NCBI GenBank assembly: GCA_041393535.1
Contig: JAWKJY010000005.1
Location: 1-64,000 of the forward strand
DNA length: 64,000 nt
Direction: 5' to 3'
Source: JAWKJY01 sp041393535
GTDB lineage: Bacteria > Actinomycetota > Thermoleophilia > Gaiellales > Gaiellaceae
Shown: piece after piece, positions 34,786 to 43,371 of the stretch
Layout: each line of letters begins with the position of its first letter
How positions within the stretch are numbered: the first letter of the stretch is position 1
The notes under the pieces: generated by a model
Seen by the model: only the letters and a program-made list of their open reading frames with translations
Database searches by the model: none
Told to the model about the DNA's origin: nothing
Program-made: the position numbers and the translations under genes

Positions 34786-35307
34786 GTGCGGGACGCGCTG
34801 CTCGTCGTCGACGTCGTGAACGACTTCCGCCACGAGGACGGGGAGCGCCTCGCGGCCTCGTTCGTGGCGTCCGCGCCGGCGCTGCGCGCGTCGCTCGACC
34901 GGGCGCGCGCCGCGGGCGTCCCGGTCGTCTACGCGAACGACAACCGGGGCGCCTGGGACGGCGACCGGGAGGCGTTCGTCGCAGCGTCGATCCGGGACGG
35001 CCGGGCCGGTGAGGCGCTCGCCGCGGTCGCACCGCGCCCGGGCGAGGCGTTCCTGTTCAAGCTCCGCTACTCGGCCTTCGACTTCACGCCGCTCGAGCCG
35101 CTCCTGCACGAGCTCGGCGTCGAGCGGCTCCTGCTCGCCGGGACGGCGACCGAGCGCTGCGTCGCGCAGACCGCGATCGCCGCCCGGGAGCGCGGCTTCA
35201 AGGTGAGCGTCCTCGCCCGCGCCTGCGCGCACGTGGACGAGCGGGACGCCGCTCTCGCCCTCGACTACCTCGAGCGGATCGTCGGCTGCCGGGTCGAGCG
35301 CGGCTGA
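34786..35307 (+). CDS. Isochorismatase-family cysteine hydrolase
   Basis: 173 residues. The catalytic triad is visible: Asp in LLVVDVVNDF, Lys in FLFKLRYSAF, and Cys in GTATERCVAQTA. Family members cleave amides or vinyl ethers (nicotinamidase, N-carbamoylsarcosine amidase, isochorismatase). The specific substrate is not evident, and a missing metal-binding Asp-His pattern argues against nicotinamidase. It starts with GTG and stands alone. Confidence 0.9.
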   Translation: MRDALLVVDVVNDFRHEDGERLAASFVASAPALRASLDRARAAGVPVVYANDNRGAWDGDREAFVAASIRDGRAGEALAAVAPRPGEAFLFKLRYSAFDFTPLEPLLHELGVERLLLAGTATERCVAQTAIAARERGFKVSVLARACAHVDERDAALALDYLERIVGCRVERG

Positions 35308-35381
35308 GCCGTCCGCGCGGGTGGTGCCGACGTCCCGGCCGGCGTACCCGGTAGGGTGGCCCGGGTCGTTCGGGCACTCGC

Positions 35382-36494
35382 TTGGGCACGCGAGAGACGA
35401 CATCCGTGGCGGCACGCCTCGGCGTGCGCCTCCGAGGCCGGCTGGGAGGTGGTCTGGCCGCGCGACCCTGGAGGGCCGCGCCCGTCGTCGTCTTCCTCGT
35501 GGCGCTCGCCGGCACGATCGCGGTGCTGCGGGTCGTCCTGCCGGTGGAGCCGGCTGGCTCCGCCCCCGCCGACGTCTACACGCGCAAGCTCGCGTTCGCG
35601 CAGGAGCGCCTCGGGGAGTACGAGGTGGTCTACATCGGCTCGAGCCGGGCACGGCGCGGCTTCAAGCCGGTCGTCTTCGAGCAGGCGCTGCGCGCCCGCG
35701 GGATCGAAGTCCGGGCCCTGAACCTCGGCATCCCTGGGCTCGGGGGGTTCGCGCTGGAGCACGCCGTCGAGCGGCTGCTCGATCGGCCAACCGGCGCGCT
35801 CCAGCTGCTCGTCGTCGCGCCCGACGACTTCGACGTCGCGCTGGCCGGGCCGGTCGCGCACACGGCGCGCGCGGTCGCGTGGCACGACGCGGCCGGGACG
35901 GCCCGGGCGCTCGGCGCGGTCGCCGATCGGGCGGACGGCCTCGCCGCCGTCTCCTGGGCCTGGAACCACGTCGACTCGTTCCTGCTCAACTGGACCGCGA
36001 CCGGCCGGCTCGCGAGCCGGTTCGCGACGCGGAACTCGACGCCCGACGTCCGGATCTTCGGCTTCCGCGGCGACGGCTACCTCGCCAAGCCGCGCAAGGC
36101 GATCGAGGCCCGGCGCTACGACCGCCTGATCACGGAGCTCCGCGCGGTCGAGGCGGCGCCGCTCGAGCCGCCGCTCGCGTACGAGCGGGCCTACCTGGAG
36201 CGGCTGCGGCGGCTGGCCGACGCACGGGGCGTCCGGCTCCTCGTCGTGCGCGAGCCGACGCTGTCGCCGCGGCGCACGCCGAAGGCGATCCGCGACCGCA
36301 CGCGGTTCGTGCGCTGGGTCGCCGAGCGAGGCGGGCCCGTCGCCGCGCTCGACCTCGGCAACCCGCTGACTCGACCCGAGCTCTTCGAGCGGCGGCTCTT
36401 CTTCGACCCGGGGCACCTGAACGACGTCGGCGCGACCCTCTACACGACCCTGCTCGCCTCGGAGGTGGTCTCGTCGCTCGCGGGCGACGGCTGA
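35382..36494 (+). CDS. SGNH/AlgX-like protein paired with an MBOAT acyltransferase
   Basis: About 370 residues with one N-terminal membrane helix (RAAPVVVFLVALAGTIAVL) and a large outer domain. VVYIGSSRARRGFKPVVF holds the GSSR-type nucleophile motif, and RLFFDPGHLNDVGATLY carries the D-x-x-H near the C-terminus, as in SGNH hydrolase-like acetyltransferase partners (AlgX, DltD, PatB). It probably receives an acyl group moved by the MBOAT and places it on a surface polymer. The starts TTG 35382 and GTG 35406 are both open. Its stop overlaps the MBOAT start (TGATG). Confidence 0.82.
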   Translation: MGTRETTSVAARLGVRLRGRLGGGLAARPWRAAPVVVFLVALAGTIAVLRVVLPVEPAGSAPADVYTRKLAFAQERLGEYEVVYIGSSRARRGFKPVVFEQALRARGIEVRALNLGIPGLGGFALEHAVERLLDRPTGALQLLVVAPDDFDVALAGPVAHTARAVAWHDAAGTARALGAVADRADGLAAVSWAWNHVDSFLLNWTATGRLASRFATRNSTPDVRIFGFRGDGYLAKPRKAIEARRYDRLITELRAVEAAPLEPPLAYERAYLERLRRLADARGVRLLVVREPTLSPRRTPKAIRDRTRFVRWVAERGGPVAALDLGNPLTRPELFERRLFFDPGHLNDVGATLYTTLLASEVVSSLAGDG

Positions 36495-37933
36495 TGCTGT
36501 TCGTCGAGCTCCGCTTCGTCCTCTTCTTCCTCGTCGTCCTCGGCGTCTACTGGGCGCTCCGCTGGGCGACGGCCCGGAAGGTCTGGCTCCTGATCGCGAG
36601 CTACGGGTTCTACGCCGCATGGGACTACCGCTTCCTCGGGCTGATCGCGCTCTCGACCGGCGTCGACTACGCCGTCGGGCTCGCCCTCTCCCGGAGCGGG
36701 TCGACGCGGGCGCGGCGGCTCGCGCTGGCGGTCAGCCTGGTGGTCAACCTCGGCATGCTCGGCTACTTCAAGTACGCCGGCTTCTTCGTCGAGTCCGCCG
36801 AGCGCCTCGCCGGCTGGCTCGGCTTCGAGGCCTCGCCGGTCGTGCTCGGGATCGTCCTCCCGGTCGGGATCAGCTTCTACACCTTCCAGACGCTCAGCTA
36901 CTCGATCGACGTCTACCGCGGGAGCCTCCCGGCGACCCGCAACCCGCTCGACTTCGCGCTCTTCGTCGGCTTCTTCCCGCAGCTCGTCGCCGGACCGATC
37001 GTGCGCGCGCGGGCGTTCCTGCCGCAGACCCGCGTCGAGCACCGCTGGGGCGATGTCGCCGTCCGCGCCGCGCTCGTCCTGATCCTGCTCGGCTACGTCC
37101 AGAAGGCGGTGCTCGCGGACAACCTCGCGCCGATCGTCGACGCGTACTACGCGGACCCGGGCGCGTACGGCGGCGCGGCGGGCTGGCTGGCGAACGTCCT
37201 GTTCTGGGTGCAGATCTACGGCGACTTCGCCGGGTACTCGAACATGGCGATCGGGCTCGCGGCCCTGCTGGGCTACCAGCTGCCCCGGAACTTCGACTTC
37301 CCGTTCCTGTCCCCGAACGTCGCCGAGTTCTGGAACCGCTGGCACATCACGCTGTCGACCTGGATCGCAGACTACGTGCTCCGCCCGCTTCGTCGGCCCG
37401 GCCAGGGATGGGCGCGCTACTCGGCCACGATCGTCCTCTCGATGACGCTGTTCGGGTTCTGGCACGGCGCCGGCGCGAAGTTCGTGCTCTGGGGCGCGAT
37501 CAACGGCCTGACCGTGGTGGCCTTCCGCACCTGGCGCCGGAAGCGGGGGAGGCGCCCCGCCCGCGACCCGGCGCGCGAGCGCGGGGCCGCGCTCGGCCGG
37601 TGGGCGCTGACCATGGCGGTGCTCGTGCTCACGGTCTCGCTGTTTCGCGCGGACGGGCTCGGCGAGGGGCTCGACGTGATGGCGGGCATGCTCGGCGGAC
37701 CGCGGGGTGACGCGGATCTCACGGGGTTCGCCGGACGGGTCGGCGAGGGCGCGCTCTGGCTCGTGCCGGCCGGCCTGCTCGCGATCCACTGGGCGCTCGC
37801 GCGCGGGGTCCTGCGTCGGGCGGTCGAGCGCGTCCCCGACCTGGCGTTCGCGGCCGGGTACGGGGTCGCCCTCCCGATCGCGTTCGCGCTGACGCCCTCC
37901 GCGATCCAGCCGTTCATCTACTTCCAGTTCTGA
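36494..37933 (+). CDS. MBOAT family O-acyltransferase (AlgI/DltB-like)
   Basis: 479 residues with about eleven membrane helices. The MBOAT hallmarks are present: LVAGPIVRARAFLP, the conserved AEFWNRWHITLSTWIADYV, and the catalytic histidine in LFGFWHGAGAKFV. These proteins pass acyl groups across the membrane to an extracellular acceptor with help from an SGNH-type partner, here encoded immediately upstream in an overlapping gene. The target might be a cell-wall polysaccharide or lipid glycan. Only these two genes make up the unit. Confidence 0.93.
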   Translation: MLFVELRFVLFFLVVLGVYWALRWATARKVWLLIASYGFYAAWDYRFLGLIALSTGVDYAVGLALSRSGSTRARRLALAVSLVVNLGMLGYFKYAGFFVESAERLAGWLGFEASPVVLGIVLPVGISFYTFQTLSYSIDVYRGSLPATRNPLDFALFVGFFPQLVAGPIVRARAFLPQTRVEHRWGDVAVRAALVLILLGYVQKAVLADNLAPIVDAYYADPGAYGGAAGWLANVLFWVQIYGDFAGYSNMAIGLAALLGYQLPRNFDFPFLSPNVAEFWNRWHITLSTWIADYVLRPLRRPGQGWARYSATIVLSMTLFGFWHGAGAKFVLWGAINGLTVVAFRTWRRKRGRRPARDPARERGAALGRWALTMAVLVLTVSLFRADGLGEGLDVMAGMLGGPRGDADLTGFAGRVGEGALWLVPAGLLAIHWALARGVLRRAVERVPDLAFAAGYGVALPIAFALTPSAIQPFIYFQF

Positions 37934-37973
37934 CCGTCATCGGCCCGGGCGCCGCGCGGCCTCCCGAGGCACA

Positions 37974-39218
37974 ATGGCGCCACGGATGCGACTCGCGCTG
38001 GACGGAGAGCGGTTCTGGGAGACGGTCGAGCAGTCCGGGCGCATCGGCGTCGGGCGGCCCGGCGGGCTCGCCCGGCTCGCGCTCTCGGACGCCGACTGCG
38101 AGGCGCGGGACCTGTTCGTCACCTGGTGCCGCGCAGCCGGTCTGGCGGTGACCGTCGACCGGATGGGCTCGATCTTCGCCCGGCGCGAGGGGGCCGAGCC
38201 GGGCCTCGCGCCCGTCCTCTTCGGCAGCCACCTCGACTCGCAGGCGAACGGCGGCCGCTTCGACGGGCCGGTCGGCCTGCTCGCCGGGCTCGAGCTGCTG
38301 CGGGCGCTCGACGACGCGGGCGTCCGCACCCGCCGGCCGCTGGTGCTCGTGAACTGGACGAACGAGGAGGGCGCGCGCTTCTCGCCGGCGATGGTCGCCT
38401 CGGGCGTCTTCGCGGGCGTCTACGAGCTCGACTGGGCGCTCGCGCGCCGGGCCGACGACGGGGCGACGCTCGGTGACGAGCTCGAGCGGATCGGCTACGC
38501 GGGGAGCGCCGAGCCCGGCTTCCCGATCGACGCGTACGTCGAGCTCCACATCGAGCAGGGCCCGCGGCTCGAGGCCGAGGGCGTCCCGGTCGGCGTCGTC
38601 ACGGGCGGGTACGTCGTGCACGGCTGGCGGATCGAGCTCGAGGGCGAGACGGCCCACACCGGGCCCTGGCCGATGGAGCAGCGCCGGAACGCGCTCGTCG
38701 GCGCCGCGCGGATCGCGACCCTCGTCGACGACGTCGGCCAGCGCCACGCTGCGACCGAGGGCAAGGCGACCGTGAACCGGCTGGTCGCCAGCCCGAACAA
38801 GCCGGGCACGCTCTCCGACTGGGCCGAGCTGTCCGTCGACGTCCGCCACGAGGACCGCGCCGTCGCCGACGCGATGCGCGACGAGGTCGACGCGGCGATC
38901 GCGGCCGGGGCCGCCGCGGCCAGGGTGGAGCCCCGCGTGCTCGACCGCTGGCACTGGGGCGGCGAGATCTTCGATCGCGAGCTGGTCGGCCTCGTGCGCG
39001 AGACGGCCCGCGGGCTGGGCCACGCGACGCTCGACCTGCCGAGCCAGGCCGGCCACGACGCCTACCACCTGGCGACGGTCGCGCCCGCGGCGATGCTCTT
39101 CTCGCCCTGCCGCGGCGGGATCACGCACAACCACCGCGAGGAGACGACGCTCGCCGAGCAGCTCCCGGCCGTCGAGACGCTCGCGGCCGTCGTGCTCGCC
39201 CGCGCCGACCGCCCCTGA
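37974..39218 (+). CDS. M20-family Zn-dependent amidohydrolase (N-carbamoyl amino acid hydrolase/allantoate amidohydrolase type)
   Basis: 414 residues. Metal ligands are visible in LFGSHLDSQANGGRFDGPVG (His and Asp), in VNWTNEEGARF (Glu pair), in ELHIEQGPRLE and in THNHREETTL. The dimerisation domain carries GETAHTGPWPMEQRRNAL. The enzyme cleaves an N-carbamoyl or ureido bond. Substrates in this family include allantoate, ureidoglycine, beta-ureidopropionate and N-carbamoyl-L-amino acids; the sequence does not single one out. ATG 37974 or 37986. A hydantoinase-type operon lies 7 kb away but on a separate transcript. Confidence 0.9.
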   Translation: MAPRMRLALDGERFWETVEQSGRIGVGRPGGLARLALSDADCEARDLFVTWCRAAGLAVTVDRMGSIFARREGAEPGLAPVLFGSHLDSQANGGRFDGPVGLLAGLELLRALDDAGVRTRRPLVLVNWTNEEGARFSPAMVASGVFAGVYELDWALARRADDGATLGDELERIGYAGSAEPGFPIDAYVELHIEQGPRLEAEGVPVGVVTGGYVVHGWRIELEGETAHTGPWPMEQRRNALVGAARIATLVDDVGQRHAATEGKATVNRLVASPNKPGTLSDWAELSVDVRHEDRAVADAMRDEVDAAIAAGAAAARVEPRVLDRWHWGGEIFDRELVGLVRETARGLGHATLDLPSQAGHDAYHLATVAPAAMLFSPCRGGITHNHREETTLAEQLPAVETLAAVVLARADRP

Positions 39219-39273
39219 CGGGTCCTCGCCGGGGGTAGGCTCGCGGCACGGACCGCGACCGGGAGGAGGCAGG

Positions 39274-39645
39274 ATGATCGGGAGGCTCGACTTCGTCGCC
39301 ATCCCCTCGCGCGACGCCGAGCGCAGCCGCGCGTTCTACGTCGACACGCTCGGCCTGCGTCCCGATCCGCACGCGCGCTACGAGGTCTGGGCCGGGGAGA
39401 CCTGCTTCGCGATCTGGGAGCCGGAGCGGTTCGACGGCCAGTTCGAGCCGCAGACGACCGCGCATCCCGCCTTCCACGTCGACGACGTCGCCGCGGCCCG
39501 GGCGGCGCTCGAGGCGAGGGGCGTGGTCTTCCACGGCGAGACCTTCGACACCGGCGTGTGCCACATGGCGTTCTTCTCCGACCCGGACGGCAACGACCTG
39601 ATGCTGCACTGCCGCTACGCGCCGCGCGAGGGCGCCGCGCCGTGA
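39274..39645 (+). CDS. VOC (glyoxalase/dioxygenase fold) family protein
   Basis: 123 residues, a single pair of beta-alpha-beta-beta-beta modules: LDFVAIPSRDAERSRAFYVDTLGL at the start, HPAFHVDDVAAARAALEARG in the second half, and CHMAFFSDPDGNDLMLH at the end. Two histidines and acidic residues could hold a metal. The reaction is unknown. Its stop codon overlaps the GTG of the next gene by four bases. Confidence 0.88.
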   Translation: MIGRLDFVAIPSRDAERSRAFYVDTLGLRPDPHARYEVWAGETCFAIWEPERFDGQFEPQTTAHPAFHVDDVAAARAALEARGVVFHGETFDTGVCHMAFFSDPDGNDLMLHCRYAPREGAAP

Positions 39646-40019
39646 CGCGCTACCCGTTCGCCTACTCGGGGCCGAACCGGGCGCTGATGGGCGCGCTCGG
39701 CATGGGGCCGGCGTCGAGCGGCGTCGAGGTCGACGACGCGGCCGTCCGCGTCCGGATGGGCTGGGGCTTCCGGGCCGAGCTGCCGCGCAGCGCGATCCGC
39801 GGCGCGCACGCCCAGTCGCGGCTGCCGTTCCTCGGCTGGGGCGTCCACGGCTGGAACGGGCGCTGGCTCGTGAACGGCGCGAGCCGCGGCCTCGTCCGGA
39901 TCGACCTCGACCCGCCCCAGCGGGCGCGCGTCACCGGCTGGCCGGTGAGACTCCGCGAGCTCTGGGTCTCCGTCGAGGACCCGGACGGCCTCGTCGCCGC
40001 GCTCGGCCAGGAGCGCTAG
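39642..40019 (+). CDS. Conserved hypothetical protein, co-translated with the VOC gene
   Basis: 125 residues, no signal and no clear membrane helix, tryptophan-rich (VRMGWGFRAELP, FLGWGVHGWNGRWLVNG). The alternating beta pattern resembles small PH-like or lipocalin-like folds, but I cannot assign a family. GTG 39642 lies in the VOC stop codon, so the two proteins probably work together. Its 3' end overlaps the convergent SRPBCC gene by four bases. Confidence 0.75.
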   Translation: MTRYPFAYSGPNRALMGALGMGPASSGVEVDDAAVRVRMGWGFRAELPRSAIRGAHAQSRLPFLGWGVHGWNGRWLVNGASRGLVRIDLDPPQRARVTGWPVRLRELWVSVEDPDGLVAALGQER

Positions 40020-40963
40020 GTCAGCGGGTGCGCCTCGAACGCCCGCCGGCCGGTCTCCGGGTCGACGCCGAACGCCTCCGCGTAGCGCTCGTGGGCGGCG
40101 GGCCAGAGGACGAGCGACTCCCGCTCGTCCATCGACGAGCCGGCGAGCCGGGCGTCGAGGCGTGCGAAGCAGCGCTCCCAGCCCGCGGCCGTGCGCGCGG
40201 ACGCGTCCCGATCGGCGAAGGCGTGCGTGAAGACGAGCACGCAGCCGTCGCCCGCGTCGCGCAGCTCGAAGCGCAGCGCGTCGCCGAACCACGTTCCCGC
40301 GAGCAGGCGGGGCGGCCGCGACTCGGTGACGACGATCGGCTCGCCGGACGGCAACCAGTGCGCGCGCTCGTCCGGCTCGGCGATCGCGCGCCAGAGGCGC
40401 TCGATCGGATGCCGGTAGCGCCGCTCGAAGCGGAGCGCCGGGCCGTCCTCGAGCGTCAGCCGCCCGACGGGCATCCCCGCGATCGCGCGCCGGCCAGGCG
40501 CCGGGTCGACGCCGAGCTGGAGGGCGTAGCGCTCGTGCAGCTCGGGGACGAGCTCGAGCGTCTCCTCGGGGCTCAGCGAGCCACCCGCGAGGTGGGCGTC
40601 GAGGCGCAGCAGGTGCGCCTCCCAGCCCGCCGCGTGGTCGGCGCCGAGGGCGCCGTCCGCGAAGACGTGGCGGAAGACCAGCACGCAGCCGTCGCCGTCG
40701 GGGCGCAGCTCGAACGAGAAGCGCTGGCCGCCCCACGTCCAGGCGATCACGTGCTCCGGCACCAGCTCGACGATCTCGACCGTCTGCCCGAACGCCTCGT
40801 AGCGCTCGCCCTGCGCCGGGGTCCACTCGACCGGGACGACGAACCAGGCGGCGAGCTCGCCCGGCTCGGTCACCGCGCGCCAGACGCGCGCCAGCGGGTG
40901 GGGCAGGCGGCGCTCGAAGCGGAGGGCCGGCCGTCCGTCGAACTGCTCCAGCGTGCCGTCCAT
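40016..40963 (-). CDS. Two-domain SRPBCC (AHSA1-like) protein
   Basis: 315 residues made of two similar START-like halves. Each begins with an ALRFERRLPHPLARVWRAVTEPGELAAW-type segment (near 14 and 175) and contains a strand such as FSFELRPDGDGCVLVFRHVFADG. Such domains bind hydrophobic ligands. The partner of an ArsR-type repressor gene upstream (ATGA overlap), it matches the widespread ArsR-SRPBCC pairs. The duplication of the domain in one chain is less usual. Confidence 0.88.
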   Translation of the reverse strand: MDGTLEQFDGRPALRFERRLPHPLARVWRAVTEPGELAAWFVVPVEWTPAQGERYEAFGQTVEIVELVPEHVIAWTWGGQRFSFELRPDGDGCVLVFRHVFADGALGADHAAGWEAHLLRLDAHLAGGSLSPEETLELVPELHERYALQLGVDPAPGRRAIAGMPVGRLTLEDGPALRFERRYRHPIERLWRAIAEPDERAHWLPSGEPIVVTESRPPRLLAGTWFGDALRFELRDAGDGCVLVFTHAFADRDASARTAAGWERCFARLDARLAGSSMDERESLVLWPAAHERYAEAFGVDPETGRRAFEAHPLT

Positions 40964-41265
40964 CACGGGTTCTCCTCCAGGTGGCGTTCGAGCGCGTCGA
41001 GGCTGGCCGACCAGAGCGCGCGGTAGGGCGTCAGCCAGCGGTCGAGCTCGGCGAGCGGCTCGGCCCGGAGGCGGTAGACGCGCTGCCGCCCCTCGGCGCG
41101 CGCCTCGACGAGCCCCGCCTCGCGCAGGAGGCGCAGGTGCTTCGAGACGCCCGGCTGGCTCAGGCCGACCCGGTCGACGAGCTCGCCGACCGACCGCTCC
41201 CGCTCCCGCAGGAGGTCGAGGATGAGTCGGCGGGACGGCTCGGCGACGGCGGTGTAGGCCTGCAT
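40963..41265 (-). CDS. ArsR-family winged-helix transcriptional regulator
   Basis: 100 residues. MQAYTAVAEPSRRLILDLLRE is the standard N-terminus; the recognition helix lies in VGLSQPGVSKHLRLLREAGLV, and the wing in ARAEGRQRVYRL. No metal-binding cysteine pair is present, so this is a non-metal ArsR. It likely represses its own two-gene operon through the palindrome 11 bp upstream. Confidence 0.92.
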   Translation of the reverse strand: MQAYTAVAEPSRRLILDLLRERERSVGELVDRVGLSQPGVSKHLRLLREAGLVEARAEGRQRVYRLRAEPLAELDRWLTPYRALWSASLDALERHLEENP

Positions 41266-41275
41266 GCGGTGAAGG

Positions 41276-41291
41276 ATAACCAATCGGTTAT
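41276..41291 (-). promoter_or_regulatory. ArsR operator
   Basis: ATAACC-AATC-GGTTAT, a perfect six-base inverted repeat ending 10 bp before the regulator start. AT-rich palindromes of the ATAACC/GGTTAT type are typical operators of these ArsR-SRPBCC pairs. The site contains the stop codon of the EamA gene. Confidence 0.7.
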
Positions 41292-42139
41292 GTGTTCTGC
41301 GTCGCCGGCGGGGGGCGCTCGGGGCGGTGCAGCGCGACGCCGAGCATGACGAGGACGATCCCACCGACGTCGGCCGCGCTCGGAAGCTGCTGGAGCACGA
41401 CCACGCCGATCACCGCGGCCGAGGCGGGCAGGATCGAGACGAAGAGCGCGTAGGTGGCGCGCGGCAGGCGCGCGAGCGCCATCTGGTCGAGCACGTACGG
41501 GACGACCGAGGACGTCACGCCGACGCCGAGGCCGGCAGCGAGCACGACGGGGTCGGCGAGCGCGTCGCCCGCGCTCCAGGCGCCGACCGGCGTCGCGACG
41601 ACGAGCGCCACGAGCATCGCGCCGCCGAGGCGGTCGATCCCCGCACCCGCACCACGCGCGGCGAGCCGGTGGGCGAGGACGACGTACAGCGCGAACAGCG
41701 CCGCGTTCGCGAACGCGAGGGCGAGCCCGAGCGGCTCCCCCTCCAGGTGCGGTCCCGTCAACAGCACGACGCCCGCGGCGGCCGCGCCGACGGCAGCGAG
41801 GTTGCGCGGCACGCGGGCGCCCGCGAGGGCGAGGGCGATCGGGCCGATGAACTCGATCGCGGCGACCGTGGCGAGCGGCAGTCGGTCGATCGCCACGTAG
41901 AAGCACGAGTTCATCAGCGCGAGGACGACCCCGAGCCCGACGATCAGGGCCCGGCCCTGTCGGTCGAGGGCGGCGGCCGCCCGCCACGGGCGCCGCCAGG
42001 CCGCGAAGAGGAGCGCGGCCGCAGCGATGCGCAGCCAGGCGGCGCCGAGGACGTCGACCCGTGCGAAGAGGAGCACCGCGAAGGACGGCCCGAGGTAGCG
42101 CGAGAGCGCACTCGCGACGAAGAGGGCCTGGGGCGGCAC
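41288..42139 (-). CDS. EamA-family exporter (RhtA-like)
   Basis: About 283 residues and ten membrane helices in two EamA repeats (ALFVASALSRYLGPSFAVLLF as the first helix; VAAIEFIGPIALALAG; SSVVPYVLDQMALARLPRATYALF; ASAAVIGVVVLQQ). RhtA-type members export threonine, homoserine or related metabolites. I start it at GTG 42139, where homology begins; the frame stays open to ATG 42259, but that would reach into the iron-box region of the divergent FTR1 gene. The stop codon lies within the ArsR operator. Confidence 0.87.
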   Translation of the reverse strand: MPPQALFVASALSRYLGPSFAVLLFARVDVLGAAWLRIAAAALLFAAWRRPWRAAAALDRQGRALIVGLGVVLALMNSCFYVAIDRLPLATVAAIEFIGPIALALAGARVPRNLAAVGAAAAGVVLLTGPHLEGEPLGLALAFANAALFALYVVLAHRLAARGAGAGIDRLGGAMLVALVVATPVGAWSAGDALADPVVLAAGLGVGVTSSVVPYVLDQMALARLPRATYALFVSILPASAAVIGVVVLQQLPSAADVGGIVLVMLGVALHRPERPPPATQNT

Positions 42140-42249
42140 GCGGGCAGCGCGGCCGAGGGGCGTCGTGGCGGCTCGCTGCTCGATGGGCTCATTGTCCCGG
42201 TGCGCCCGGGCCGAACGGCCGCCGAACGCCTTGCGAATGATGCAAACGT

Positions 42250-42281
42250 GTAAGGCCATCCTTACTTACGACTGCTATGGT
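42250..42281 (+). promoter_or_regulatory. Putative metal-regulator box and -10 of the FTR1 gene
   Basis: GTAAGG-CCAT-CCTTAC (42250-42265) is a perfect six-base inverted repeat resembling DtxR/IdeR-type iron boxes (TTAGG...CCTAA). TATGGT at 42276-42281 could be the -10 element, ten bases before the ATG of the iron permease. Iron repression would suit the gene. Confidence 0.5.
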
Positions 42282-42290
42282 GAAAACCCG

Positions 42291-43325
42291 ATGAGCGAGC
42301 TCCTGTGCGACCGGGTCGAGCGACGCCGCTTCCGCCAGCGCCACGCCGTCTGGCTCGTCGCCGCGGCGCTCCTCGCCGCGATCGTCGCCGGCATCGTCTT
42401 CGCCTCGCAGGGCGCCGCCGACCCGACCGAGGCCAACGGGCCCGAGCCGCACGCGGTCGTCGTCGCGAACAGCGCGATCATCGTCTTCCGCGAGGGTCTC
42501 GAGGCCGTCCTCATCCTCGCCGCCGTGCTCGCGCCGCTGCTCGGCGCGCAGCGCCGCTTCCGCCGCCCGGTCGCGCTCGGCGCCCTGGTCGCCTTCGCGG
42601 CGTCGGTCGGCACGTGGTTCGTCGCGCAGGCGATCCTCGGGCAGTTCTCCGAGCACGCGGACCAGCTGCAGGCGATCACCGGGCTGATCGCGATCGCCGT
42701 GCTGCTCGTGATCATGAACTGGTTCCTGCACCGGGTCTACTGGACGAAGTGGATCGGCAGCCGTACCGCGCAGCGCAAGCGGGCGCTCGCGCGCGGCGCG
42801 GAGGCGGGCTTCCTCGGCGCGCAGGTGCTCGGCCTGGTCGCGCTCGGGTTCTCGAGCGTCTACCGGGAGGGGTTCGAGGTCGTGCTCTTCCTCCAGAGCC
42901 TCCAGCTCCGGGCCGGCACGGCGACGGTGCTCGAGGGCGTCGGCATCGGGCTCGCCGGGACGCTCGCCGTCGGCGTGGTCACGTTCGCGCTCCAGCGCAA
43001 GCTGCCCTACAAGAGGATGCTCGTCCTCACGGGCGTCCTGCTCGGCGTCGTCCTCGTCGTCATGGTGGGCGGCAGCGCCCGCACCCTCCAGGACGTCGGC
43101 TGGATCTCGACGACGCCGATCGGCGTCTCGTTCCCGGGCTGGTGGGCGCGCTGGCTCGAGGTCGTCCCCACCTGGGAGACGGTCGGTGCGCAGGCGTTCG
43201 CCGCTGCGCTCGTCGTCGGCTCGTACTACGCGGCCGAGTGGCTCAAGGTGCGCGCCCCGCGCCGCCGCGGCGAGGAGCCGGCCGTGCGGCCGAGCACGCC
43301 CGAGCTCGTCGAGAGCGGCCCGTAG
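42291..43325 (+). CDS. FTR1-family iron permease
   Basis: 344 residues, seven membrane helices. The two REGLE-type iron-transfer motifs are FREGLEAVLILAAVL (near residue 65) and YREGFEVVLFLQS (near residue 200). FTR1/EfeU proteins carry ferric iron inwards, usually after oxidation of Fe2+ outside. No EfeO or EfeB partner gene is adjacent. The ATG lies 10 bp after a -10-like TATGGT, behind a candidate iron box. Confidence 0.92.
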   Translation: MSELLCDRVERRRFRQRHAVWLVAAALLAAIVAGIVFASQGAADPTEANGPEPHAVVVANSAIIVFREGLEAVLILAAVLAPLLGAQRRFRRPVALGALVAFAASVGTWFVAQAILGQFSEHADQLQAITGLIAIAVLLVIMNWFLHRVYWTKWIGSRTAQRKRALARGAEAGFLGAQVLGLVALGFSSVYREGFEVVLFLQSLQLRAGTATVLEGVGIGLAGTLAVGVVTFALQRKLPYKRMLVLTGVLLGVVLVVMVGGSARTLQDVGWISTTPIGVSFPGWWARWLEVVPTWETVGAQAFAAALVVGSYYAAEWLKVRAPRRRGEEPAVRPSTPELVESGP

Positions 43326-43345
43326 TAGGCAGCCGGAGCATGGAA

Positions 43346-43367
43346 CAACTACATCGTTGTATAGTTG
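43346..43367 (+). promoter_or_regulatory. Operator-like palindrome and -10 of a probably leaderless rhodanese transcript
   Basis: CAACTA (43346-43351) and TAGTTG (43362-43367) form an inverted repeat. TATAGT at 43360-43365 is a good -10 hexamer placed six bases before the ATG at 43372, so transcription would start at or next to the start codon. Confidence 0.5.
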
Positions 43368-43371
43368 CCGT

